A stretch of DNA of 64,000 nucleotides, from positions 2,081,001-2,145,000 of the forward strand of contig JARFJB010000400.1 in NCBI GenBank assembly GCA_036346205.1, in the 5' to 3' direction. Position 1 is the first letter of the stretch; each line of letters begins with the position of its first letter. Below are positions 23,693 to 33,582 of the stretch, piece after piece. The DNA comes from Vesta saturnalis (taxonomy: Eukaryota; Arthropoda; Insecta; Coleoptera; Lampyridae). The position numbers were made by a program, and so were the translations under genes. The notes beneath the pieces are model-generated. The model saw only the letters and a list, made by a program, of their open reading frames with translations. It searched no databases and was not told the DNA's origin.

Positions 23693-24949
23693 TATTATTT
23701 TTGTGTTTGTACATATTTAAAGTTATGTTACATTATATAATTACTGCAAATAGCATTTCCATGATTTTACACCAATCACTGCATTTTTCTGAATCAAAAA
23801 TTAAATAATACTGACACAATGTAAATAACGTCTTAATAGAATATGCGATTTCTAGTTTTTGAAATGCAATTAGCTAATTGAATACCATTCGTGCGAAATA
23901 AATTATTGTATAACTTTTCAAAAATGTCTAGTTCTTGTGCTTCGCAAATCTCAATAAGCATTCGTGCGCGAATCGACTTTATCGAGCACTCGTGATTAGA
24001 AATTAAATTATCCTATAATTTCCTTGCACTTATGCTAATATATATAAATATAATAACTTAGTGAGTTTCATATAAGTAAGAGTAAGCAGTTGGTAGGTAA
24101 TAATATACTTGACAGAATTATAAACCATTTAATGTAATGTTATAAATGTATTTGTATGGTTTTAAAAATAAACGTAGCACTTTCAGTATCACTGTTTAAC
24201 CATTTTAAGTAAAATTATTTTCATTGCGTTCCAACATGACGTACTCAGTCCTATCAGGTATAACTCACAATGCCCGTAACGAGGAGTTTCTTCCACCGCC
24301 CGAGGTGACAACAGATGGATAATTACAACGTTGTAGCTTAAATACCGTGTGTTAGAACGACAAATACAGATAATAGTGATGCTTGGGAAATCAATGTGTC
24401 TCTGCTGTTTGTTATACTGTAACGTAACGTTGTGTCCATTGTTCAGTTAATAACAAAAACAAGTCGGTACATACTATTCCTACTCTTACTGTAATGTTCC
24501 TATCGGATTGAGAGTCCAAAATTAACAAAAATATGTCAGTTATTTCTAGGGCAAAAAATCCTCCCCGTTTGGATTGTCACCGTGTGTAGAAATTGTAGCA
24601 GAAAATTATGATATTCTTAGTTTTGTCGTATTACGTTATTGGACACTTACATTTGGGAACCACTGATTTAATCATGATTGTGTGATGTACTTGGCGTCAT
24701 TGGAGTTTAAATTGTTGTTAAGTATTTGTATATATGGTTTTATGATGATCGCGTTTTTTTTTATAAAGGAACTGAAGTTTTAAATTGTTAATATGCATAT
24801 TACACGTATAGTCGTATACATTTAAGCCTTGTACGAGAAGTAAGTAAAAAAAATTAGATTTTATTATGGTAAATATCGGATAATCCTGTGTTTAGGTATT
24901 TGATAATTTATAGCTTAGTTTTGAGTGGAAATTACGTCATGGGAATTGT
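23693..24949. other. No gene recognised
   Basis: AT-rich to 24200, then gradually more balanced and CpG-containing toward 24950. It could be upstream sequence of the host-gene candidate that follows. No domain, RNA gene or transposon end identified. Confidence 0.4.
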
Positions 24950-25786
24950 AATTAAGATTAGTGCAGGAAATCGTGCGCATGCCGAGTCAGGGCCATGTAA
25001 CGATGCGATATTCAGAACTTGTGGTAAATAAAAAATTAAAAGTAGTTTTTTATAGTATGTTAAGTTAGCTGGTGCTGTTGACGTATTTTCTAGATTCTAG
25101 ATTCTAGAACGAAAATTGTTTCGGTATTACCGCGCGTACGGTTTGAAGGAATCTTAGCTATGTGATTGATTATGCTGCGCGTAAAACGACGAAGTATGGA
25201 AACTCGTAGAAAAAGGAGGACTACCGATTGATTGGCGAGCGACGAGTTAAGTTGGTCGTGAGTAAGCTAATACCTGGTGTGGTGGTAGAGCGGTAGCGTT
25301 ATGTTAAACCTCCCGTCTGTACGTGTGTACCTGAATAAGGTGTACAGTAGTGAAGTTTAGAGGCGTTGTTATTCCGTTTCGCAATTCGTATTTTGCGGAA
25401 GAGTTTGCAGAACACAACTAATCTTAGTAATTTTGCTTTCCTGGTGCACTAGTATCACCCAGGGAAAAATAATCGTGAACGGCATTGTTAAAGACGTTAG
25501 TAGTTAAGAGGGTTGGTTTAACGGATGTGAATATTGAGGAGTATCAGCTGAGTACACGTGTTGGTTGTTATTAATGGATGTAACTTTAATGTTCCAGGAA
25601 ATTACATAGAGCTTTGCAGCCGGTAATTGTATTATCCAGCCATCAGTTATTGCACTAGAAGTTTTGGGTGTTGTGCGAAATATACTTGGAGGTGAGCAGC
25701 CAGCTTTCGTCCCGACAGGAGAAAGCGAGTCTGAGGCCCGGTACATTCCATTTATTGTTCCTACTTTTCCGGCCTGGAGGTGTAAG
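24950..25786 (+). promoter_or_regulatory. Putative promoter and untranslated first exon of a host gene
   Basis: This stretch has distinctly more G+C and CpG than its AT-rich surroundings, no transposon motif, and many stops in all frames, as expected for a 5' untranslated region. It ends at donor-like sites: GAG/GTGTAAG (25780) or AAG/GTAACA (25787). Downstream at 26250 a strong acceptor opens an exon with a start codon. The transcription start is not determined. A minus-strand frame at 25504-25800 is present but has no known domain. An alternative is an old repeat. Confidence 0.35.
25088..25110. promoter_or_regulatory. Tandem TTCTAGA repeat resembling a heat-shock element
   Basis: Three TTC units at 7-bp spacing, the last as TTCTAGAA, which fits the nTTCnnGAAn dimer site. 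It sits inside the putative promoter region. It may equally be a simple 7-bp tandem repeat. Confidence 0.25.
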
Positions 25787-26249
25787 GTAACACTATTCAA
25801 GTGATTATTGTTTTATTTTCTCGTGGGTTATTATATTACTTATTATTTGTGTGTAAAAAATATTATTTACTATGTTATTTAAATGTGATGAAATAGGCGT
25901 CAATAGTTTTGTGTTATTTACAAAGGTACATATTTATCTGATATAAACATATCTACGAAATTAGCTAGCCATTGATCATGTATATCTTGTGTTATTACGT
26001 TTTCTTTTATTTAATGTTGAATTCTAGGGACACCGTGTTCGTATGGTTTGTGATTATTTCCTTTTAACGTATAATTAAACATTTAAGCACAAATAAACCG
26101 GGCATGTGCCACCAATTTTGTTGTAATTATTAGTCATTTTAATAAACATTTGCTAAAGCTGAATTGTTAAGTTTGTTTTAAGTGTTGGATTTCTTTTGTA
26201 AAGAAACAGTAAAGCGATGCTAAATGGCGTAAATCTTTTCTTTCAATAG

Positions 26250-26407
26250 GGGGGAGTTTCTTTATTTCAATTTACGTAACCATATTTAAGGTGGAATTTA
26301 GAAAAAATTGAAAAGATGAAGTGCGGAATAGTAGGAGCTATATTGTGCTATTTTGGAGCATTAAGTTTCAGAATCGACCTAGGGAACCATTGGTGGCAAG
26401 CAAAAAG
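26250..26407 (+). CDS. Putative second exon of a host gene, start codon and signal peptide (partial)
   Basis: A pyrimidine-rich acceptor (CTTTTCTTTCAATAG) ends at 26249, and CAAAAAG/GTATGT gives a consensus donor at 26408. The only in-frame start is ATG 26316, preceded by AAAAG with A at -3. The exon encodes 30 residues plus two bases (phase 2): MKCGIVGAILCYFGALSF is a hydrophobic stretch typical of a signal peptide, followed by RIDLGNHWWQAK. A secreted or membrane protein is therefore likely if the exon is real. I do not recognise the family, and no later exon is identifiable in the window, so any following intron would be long and filled with transposons. The alternative is a chance frame; splice sites on both sides and the CpG-bearing 5' region argue mildly against chance. 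Confidence 0.4.
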
Positions 26408-27529
26408 GTATGTTCAAGTATTTTCCCTGTTTTATGCTAGTGCATCCCTTATTGTTTGCGTACAGTTTACCCGGATTGACAGAGTGCGTCCAAAAGATTA
26501 TCCGATTAGACTTATCATAGTACCGTAACTACAAAATTTTAATAAAGTCCACTACCTCACGACTATCTAGTTCGCCCTTTTAGTCATTTGCCCGTGCGAC
26601 GTTCTAATGCCGTTTCAACTCATTACATGATGACCGTTGTTTTTGCAATTGAAATTCATTAAATATTTTCGCACTTAAAATGCGTTAATTATTCATTCTA
26701 GATTTAAGCATTGATCCGTTATATTTGTCAGTGGCGTAATAAAAATTGCATTTCATAAACTACAGTAAAAAATACGTGTTCAACGACCATTTGCATAATT
26801 TTGATGGCACTTAAAGGCCTAAACGTTACTTTATTTAGGCTTATACTTGTCGTTAAATACGTCATAAGTCTAAATTAACTCCCTTATATAGCAAAGTAAG
26901 GAAAACGCGTAACCTATACGGTAAGATTTAATAATTCAATATTCCTGAGCTATCGCGCAAAGTTTCTCTAAATAGTTAAATGCCCTAAGTCCAACGAGAT
27001 GTTTCTAAAGTGGGTCTACCTTGTGTGGAGGGAACGATTTTATTCAGGGAAGTTACAGTGAGCTAAAAACCACGATTTTTTTTCCCTTTTTTTTTAGTTT
27101 TTCGGTTATAACTTGTAAATCGCTGCCCCTATCGAAAAAATCTTAGTTATTTGTTTCATTAGTACAAGAAATGCCAATTTTAGGGACGAGGAAGATTTCC
27201 CGAGTCCCGAAAACGCAATTTTTGAACGAATAGAACAAAATTTTTTCTCCAGCTACTTTTATATTCAGTCATTTATTAGCTTGTTTTAACGTATCATTTA
27301 TGTCGCTATCAGTATCAGACATTTCTATTTTATGCAAAATACTCTACTTTTTAGAGAAATAAAAAACTTACCGTGTAGTTTTTAATTAATGTTCATTGGA
27401 TTTTAATTCTATTAATTTGTTTCAAATAAGACAGCTGTTGGTGAAATAATGTGAATCACCGGCGACGGTAAATGTCCACTAAAATTCCGTTCATGGAAGT
27501 TAAACACTCAAAACAACTAAATAACCTTA
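26408..27529. other. No gene recognised; possible intron
   Basis: AT-rich. The block at 27080-27240 (GGTTATAACTTGTAAATCGC and following) looks like a dispersed repeat leading into the 27.5-28.5 kb remnant. Confidence 0.4.
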
Positions 27530-28535
27530 CACTTGCTTAAAATGAAAATAAAAAGCGAAATTATATTACTTCTGAATGAAAACGCTTCTAATGAGCATTT
27601 TGAAATTGTATTTCTTGAAGTAATGACGTCCCATAAGCGTCATTTACAGGAAGCTGATATTTGGTCAAGGCAAAATTTCTTTTTGTATGAATACATCGAA
27701 GAATCCCGAAATCATTCACTTTTGGTACGATATACTGCCACAATTAGGTGTCTTGTTTAGGTGGTTGGAGAAACATTTTTTCAAACTTTTAACTATTGAA
27801 ATCATTCACTATCTCAGCACATCGCTTTTTATATTGAGGGAAAAGCTAGGAGAAGGCTCAGTCCAAGTGTTAGAAGCAAAGTATTTTATGTGGAGTGCGA
27901 AATGCTGTTTCACTGGTTGTGCTTTGTGCTCTCATTGACAAATTCCCTGGTTTCAAAAATATGCTTGAGTTTTCTACAATGCCGAAGCAACTAAGCAGAA
28001 AATTTTTCTAGCGGTCAAGCAGATTTTCAAAGCTATGCACCTCACTAAGGCACGTGTGATCATGGGTTCAACGGCTTGAGGCTCAGCAGGTTTGTGTAGA
28101 TGAACGACAAAATAAATATCAACCCGCCAGGGTTAGTGTTGGCTGGAGAGCCAGCTCAATCCAGTCAAATGGAGATGGAAGATGGGGACCCAGCCCCCCG
28201 TTCTCTTTTAGACTTGGTTTATTGTGGTTGCAGGAAAGACTGTAATAGTGTTCGGATATGTCGGAATCCCACACTAGGGTGCAGCACTATCTGCCAGTAA
28301 CGTGGGTGCTTGGTCTACTAACACCCCATCAATCGAACTGGAGGAGGATGTGAGACCCGTACACCAGCCGCCCCTCAGTCAACTGATGGAGAGAATTGGA
28401 AAACCACACAACATTTTTATTTCAATTTCTTTTTACCTTTTGATAAATGAAGTATGTAATTCCATTCTAGCTTATATTACATTTATGTCTAAAAAATCTG
28501 CAAATATCTTTAAACACATTTCTAGAATGTTTTAG
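27530..28535 (+). pseudogene. Remnant of a repeat-encoded protein with C-terminal cysteine cluster
   Basis: The recognisable part is 28100-28400. DPAPRSLLDLVYCGCRKDCN is followed by an R/C-rich segment and GCSTICQ, then after a stop and frame change NTPSIELEEDV. The order P-APxxLL, C-x-C-xxx-C, then more Cys, followed by an acidic tail, matches the C-terminal cysteine motif of a poorly characterised protein type found in many copies in arthropod genomes. The upstream frames (27533-27760 and 27687-27938) show FKLLTIEIIHYLST, which reappears on the opposite strand at 28670-28750, but no known domain. I cannot name the element. Confidence 0.35.
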
Positions 28536-30320
28536 GTTTTTCTTCTAATGTAATCACGTGTCATAATGTTAGTATTGATTATCATCGATTAAATAATCCA
28601 TCAGTTACTGAGTTAAAATCAATAAGGGCACCTCTCTAAAGGCGACCTGGAGCTCTTAGAAGACTTAAATGAAATTTGGAAAGCCTTAGGCCGACATAAT
28701 GAACGATTTCAGTAGTTAAAAGCTTGGAAAAATGCGTTTTTCCACTTTGTAGTTTTTAGCGATCTTCTCAGTTCTGTAGGAGCAATAAAAATGGAAGCAC
28801 TTTTGACTAGTGCATTATAAAGCAAGTTTTCTGCTCCTTAATTTTGAATAAGACCTTTTTTTTTGATAGGAGCAGCAGTGGATTTTAGCCCTCTAACACC
28901 TTCCTGTCCTGTTTTAGAGGTCGCAAAGTTGGATTTAACATTTCCTAAACACGCTTGAGGACAGAAAAAATAAGATCATTTGCCGAGCAAAACGTCAAGT
29001 CGTCTTTCTCTCGTGACTGAACTATAAATAGATCAGAAGCCGTTTTCAGCTTTGAAATACTGTTCACCGATTTAATGTTGTAAAGAATAATTCTGAAGTT
29101 CACACAAGTACAAGAAAGCAAAATTTGAAACTGCCGATTTTAGGTACTAAATAATGTTGAAAGTACTTCGTACTGAGGGATTAAGAAAATTTGAAATGCA
29201 TTTATGATTGAAGTTTAAAAAATCTAATGCGATTGCATAAAAGAATTAATTTTAGAATAAATACCTATTTTACAAAAAACTGTGTTTTACTAGTTAAGAT
29301 CAATAACCTGCATCTCAAAATTTTTGAGTTAAAAGTTATGTTGATGGTCTCTTTTTTGTACTTGATAGATTCTAATCTAAGCCACTCTCAGGGAAGATTT
29401 CTGAAATTGTACATTTTGTTAAGAATATTAGGTACGACGATTCTGCGGTGACTACATGGCCTAACAAAAAGAACACAAGTTTTATCGAAAAAAAAACGCT
29501 AAGTAGCTAATTTATTGTGAAACGTTATTTGACCATTTATTTAGCCAAATTTATAACTTTTTTATAGACTATATTACCGATCTCTTTGCATTGAGTTCTG
29601 CACATACACTTATTTAAATTGTATGTATTAATACAATATTTATTATTTTGGTCAGATTTCTTTTTAATACGCTTTTAAATTTGATATACAATTACTAGTA
29701 GAGTTAAACTACCTTGTATTTAATAACTAATGGAGAAAAATTTCAATTTTAGAATTTGAAATTATTTTAAAATTTTATGTTAACACATTTCAAAATGGCC
29801 ACGCGAACCGATTTACAACAGTTTCGGTCAAAGTGAAATTCAGACTCTCTTCTTCTCACTCCCAAATTTCCTTTATACGTGTTGCCTTTTTTTGGCGTAT
29901 TTGTACATTCAATCTTCAACAAAACTACGATAAATGTGTCATATGACTCTCTAGGTTCAACATCAAAATGACCTTGGTAAATTTTTGCTTCCCTTATTTT
30001 CATTTTATATTTTAATTAACATAAATCTCTGAATAATTTGCTAACGGAACTGTGATTTAATGATTTTTATAGGACTTAGATCTCCTAATATTCTTGAACT
30101 ATCTTTTTTATCAATCAAAATCGATTATAAATTAATTTTCTACGAATTTTAAAATCCGCCCCAAGAAGTAGTTTCCCTTGACCACATTTTGCAGAAATAA
30201 ATTAGTACGAAAAAGTTATATGTGAAAATGACATATAATTTTTATTAAACAGAATGTGGCCTATTATGCGCGGTTTAATTTCATTGATTCAATAAAATTT
30301 TGTATCAATTTTAATATTAT
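28536..30320. other. No gene recognised
   Basis: 28670-28750 carries an inverted, diverged copy of 27755-27830. The rest is AT-rich with chance frames, for example a 74-codon plus frame at 29227-29451 and a 78-codon minus frame at 29767-30003, neither with a known domain. Confidence 0.4.
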
Positions 30321-30600
30321 TTTTTTGCACTTCGTGGATTAAAAGTACTATTTGGTTCCCCCATTTCGGGGACTGAAGTGTTACTTTTAATCTCTAGGGA
30401 TTAAAAAATAGTTTAATCTCGTTATGGCATTGATACATCTGGGATTTTAAAAATAATTCATAAATTTCATTAGCCTTGAATAGTGTAGCTTCTTTGTCAA
30501 AGTGACTTTTCTAATAATTTAAATTTATCATGGATGTAATATTTTAATTTTCAGAAAATAATATAATTATTTCTATTATTACTCCACGAAGTGCAAAAAA
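30321..30600. repeat. 280-bp inverted-repeat unit with perfect 18-bp ends
   Basis: TTTTTTGCACTTCGTGGA (30321-30338) is perfectly inverted at 30583-30600. Inside it is a second hairpin: GATTAAAAGTA (30338-30348) against TACTTTTAATC (30382-30392). MITE-like. Confidence 0.7.
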
Positions 30601-30615
30601 TAGTGTAGATACCAC

Positions 30616-30714
30616 GGGATTGAAGTTCATTAATCCCTTGAATAGTTGTTGGTTTCGGGCTAAAGTCCTCGACCAACAAACTATTCGCGGGATTAAATGA
30701 GTAACTTCAATCCC
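30616..30714. repeat. Imperfect 99-bp hairpin
   Basis: GGGATTGAAGTT (30616-30627) pairs with AACTTCAATCCC (30703-30714), and GAATAGTTGTTGGT (30640-30653) with ACCAACAAACTATTC (30672-30686), leaving a loop of about 18 bases. Arms share the GGATTRAAGT theme with the unit just to the left. Confidence 0.8.
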
Positions 30715-30786
30715 TTGTTATCTAATATACTATTATTCACTGCCTCTCTTTTGTAACCTTCAAACTAACTTAGTCCAGGGTTTTAG

Positions 30787-30800
30787 CAGTGGCGGTTCGT
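30787..30800 (+). repeat. hAT-type terminal motif
   Basis: CAGTGGCGGTTCGT, identical over 14 bases to the end of the hAT remnant at 42576-42589. No second end was found nearby. Confidence 0.4.
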
Positions 30801-31045
30801 TGTCCTTTGCACTTTTTGAATTGGATTTCAAAATCGTTTAAACAACGCTATTTATGTAAATACTAATTTATTGCATTTAATTTAATTTAACGTATTTGCA
30901 ATTTGTTTTTAACCATTTCCAGTAATGTAGCTTCATTATTCAATTTATAATTTTTACCTTCCAACCTACATATACATATGTAGGTACGGAAGATTATGTA
31001 ATCGACTCATTAGTTCATTTCGCCAAGATTAGCCTTGATGCCCGT

Positions 31046-31190
31046 CTGTGTGTATGCGTGTCTGCGCGCGCGTGTGTGTATGCGTGTGTGAGTGTGTTTG
31101 TGTGTGTGTGTGTGCGTGTTTGTGTGTGTATTCGTGAGTGTGTGTGTGCGTGGGTGCGTGCATAGGCTGCGTGCGTGCGTGTGTGTGGTC
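31046..31190. repeat. TG-rich imperfect microsatellite
   Basis: About 145 bp of GT with GC and GA interruptions. A minus-strand T/H/R-rich frame (31010-31192) is just its translation. Confidence 0.9.
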
Positions 31191-31415
31191 ATGTATGTTA
31201 GTATCCACGATAACTCCAGAACGAAAGCACCTACGAAGTCAAAATTTTGGTATTAGAGCTTGCTTTCATTTTGCATTGAGCTGATTAGATTTTGGGAGAT
31301 ATCGATTAATTATGTTCTACATAATTTTTTGATACGACGCCTAATTTAGCGGTACAATTTAAGTGTTAGTTAAATTTTTTCTATATCTGAATATGTAATT
31401 AATTTTATAAGAAAA
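31191..31415 (+). repeat. Microsatellite-linked dispersed repeat, copy 1
   Basis: Starts after the TG tract with CACGATAACTCCAGAACGAA, then GCTGATTAGATTTTGGGAGA, then TATCTGAATATGTAATTAAT. Copy 2 lies inverted at 31795-32128 and copy 3 in direct orientation at 32536-32715. No coding capacity. Confidence 0.7.
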
Positions 31416-31794
31416 TATCTGGTGTAGAACACCACACGACTTTCTAACCTACAACATGGTAATGAAATAATTTCAGTAACATTGTTTAAAGGATAATTAC
31501 GCAACCTCTTTTATGAGAAGTTCATTAATTACATTTTTTAGGGTAACTATTTATATAACTTTTTTATACGTTCATAACGAAAACAGGTAACATTGTAAAC
31601 ACAAAAACAGTCATCTATGTCAAAATAACGTTTAAAACTTCATGTCAGATAGAGATTCATAGACATAAATACATGTTACATGAAAACGTAAACTTTCACC
31701 ATTATCACACATAATAAAATGCTTATCTTTTCTTTATAAATACATGTTAACATAAAAAATTCAAAGCCGCCCGCTTTTATAAAAATGTCCATAA

Positions 31795-32128
31795 TTAATT
31801 TTCTTATGAAATTAATCGTTATTCAGATAATGAAAAAATTCTACCTAAGGAATTTTTTTTGCTGCTAAATTACGCGTCACGTCAAAAAATTGAATAGAAC
31901 ATAATTAATCGATACGTTTAAGGTCTATATCTAGCTATGTTTATACTTTTGAAATATGCCGCTGTTTTATAAATATTTGATAAAAACCATAAACTGTTCC
32001 TAATAAACCCACCCCCCTATCCACCGCTGGATTTCTCCCAAAATCTAATCAGCTCTAAGCCAAAGGAAAGTTTAAATACAAAACTTTAAGTACGTAGGTA
32101 TTTTCGTTCTGGAGTTATCGTGGGTACT
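31795..32128 (-). repeat. Microsatellite-linked dispersed repeat, copy 2
   Basis: The reverse complement of copy 1 with an extra block of about 130 bp in the middle (GGTTTTTATCAAATATTTAT region) that copy 3 also has, so copy 1 is the deleted version. The end facing right again adjoins CA repeats (from about 32140). Confidence 0.7.
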
Positions 32129-32129
32129 A

Positions 32130-32264
32130 GCATCATCCATACACACACACAGACATCTAGACATGATGTCCGATTTTGACGAAACTTGGCCAACAGTGTT
32201 AAAATGAGCTAATAAGTCGATTTAGCGATAGTGAAAAAAGTCGATTGCATAACCTTTTCTATAC
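32130..32264. other. Linker between repeat copy 2 and CA/CG tract
   Basis: Contains a short CACACACACAGACATCTAGACATG block and then unique-looking sequence; no gene. Confidence 0.4.
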
Positions 32265-32535
32265 CTACTACACACACACGCACGCACGCGCGCACGCACG
32301 GACGCACGCACGCACGCACTCACCCACGCACCCACGCACCCACGCACCCACGCACACACGCGCCCACGCGCACACGCGCACGCGCACGCGCACGCGCACA
32401 CGCGCACACGCGCACACGCGCACACGCGCACACCGCACCCAGCCGCACGCCCGCACGCCCGCACGGGCGCACGCCAGCACGCGCGCACGCACACGCACAC
32501 GCACACGCACAAGCACGCACGCACGCACGCACGGT
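32265..32535. repeat. Long CA/CG alternating purine-pyrimidine tract
   Basis: About 270 bp made of CACG, CGCA, CACC and CACA units, almost strictly alternating purine and pyrimidine and strongly GC-rich in an AT-rich genome. Open frames exist in nearly all frames on both strands (T/H/R/A or C/V/R/A-rich); these are low-complexity translations and not genes. Confidence 0.95.
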
Positions 32536-32715
32536 TAGATTTTGGTAGAAATTTTTGGTTTTTATCAAATATTTGTCAAACAGCTGCATATTTGAAAGAT
32601 ATAAAAATACCAACATATAGATCTAGAAAATTTTCTTAGATGGAATTTTAAGCATTTGTTCAAGTTTTTCAATTCTGAATAACGATCAATTTTATAAGAA
32701 AATGTGAAGACATAT
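32536..32715 (+). repeat. Microsatellite-linked dispersed repeat, copy 3
   Basis: GGTTAGATTTTGGTAGAAAT, then GGTTTTTATCAAATATTTGT, AAACAGCTGCATATTTGAAA and TCTGAATAACGATCAATTTT, in the same order as in copies 1 and 2. Confidence 0.7.
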
Positions 32716-32834
32716 TTTTAAAGATAATTTAATTTCACAAGACTTTTCTATGTAGAGTATTTTATTACGAAGCCCAAATGCATTAAAAATTAATTAAGCA
32801 TGATTGAAAATGCTTAAACTGTATTATGGTCGGG

Positions 32835-33582
32835 CCGGCGAGAGGTGTCTTATGACTTATCTTTTAGTAAAGCATGGTTTAAGATTTTAAAAACGTATGC
32901 CGTTATTGGTTCATATAGTTAGTAACTTTCAATACCAACAAAACATCGTCAATGTGTTTAGGTTATTTTCAAATTTAAGCCGCGCTGTCAAATTTAAATA
33001 GTGAAAATTATTAGCGTACCTGGATAATAGAAGTTAAAGGTAAACTTGGACCACCGTTATCGCGTTCGATCTCGAAATAATGCAGTATATTCATTAACTT
33101 TACTTGAGTATGGTTTTTCAAAGATTTACCTTTTAATGACATCATTATTTGCTGCAAAATAAATAAATGCATTCAATCAATTGGAAATACATTTTGCAGT
33201 ATAAACTTACCTGGTAATAGTGAATATTAATAATAATAGTTTTGAAAAAAAACTGTTGTTTACAAATGAAATGAAAACTAATAAATTACGAAGAGAACGA
33301 TAAATTATTATAACTACAAAACACGATGCGATCATATGAAACGAAATACGTAGAATAATTTGAGGTTAAATAGCCAAGAAGACATCTGACAGCGTCATAC
33401 GCTTTGACTTTAGAATCGACATACGTTTTTAAGTCTTGCATTTAAAATATATAGCAAACGCAATATTATAACCCGTCTTTCTTTAATTGGGAACTTCGCA
33501 CTAAGATAAAGGGAAACAGATGCATTTCAAAGTTATAATTATATCCCCATTCTCGAGTCCGCCATGAGACACCTCTCCCCGG
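32835..33582. mobile_element. TIR element of about 750 bp
   Basis: CCGGCGAGAGGTGTCTTATG (32835-32854) is inverted at 33563-33582 with 18 of 20 matches. The interior is AT-rich and has no coding sequence. MITE-like; the target duplication was not resolved. Confidence 0.5.

Noticed and set aside
25504..25800. 98-codon minus-strand frame in the putative promoter region
   Set aside because: No known domain and it opposes the splice-site orientation of the neighbouring exon; likely chance.
26316..26407. Assigning the WW-containing exon to a Wnt gene
   Set aside because: Only the WW pair is reminiscent; the flanking residues do not match the Wnt N-terminal motif, so no name is given.
31010..31192. 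Minus-strand T/H/R-rich frame at the TG tract
   Set aside because: Low-complexity translation of the microsatellite.
32222..32616. Several overlapping long open frames rich in T/H/R/A or C/V/R/A on both strands
   Set aside because: They are translations of the CA/CG repeat tract in all frames; no start context or domain.
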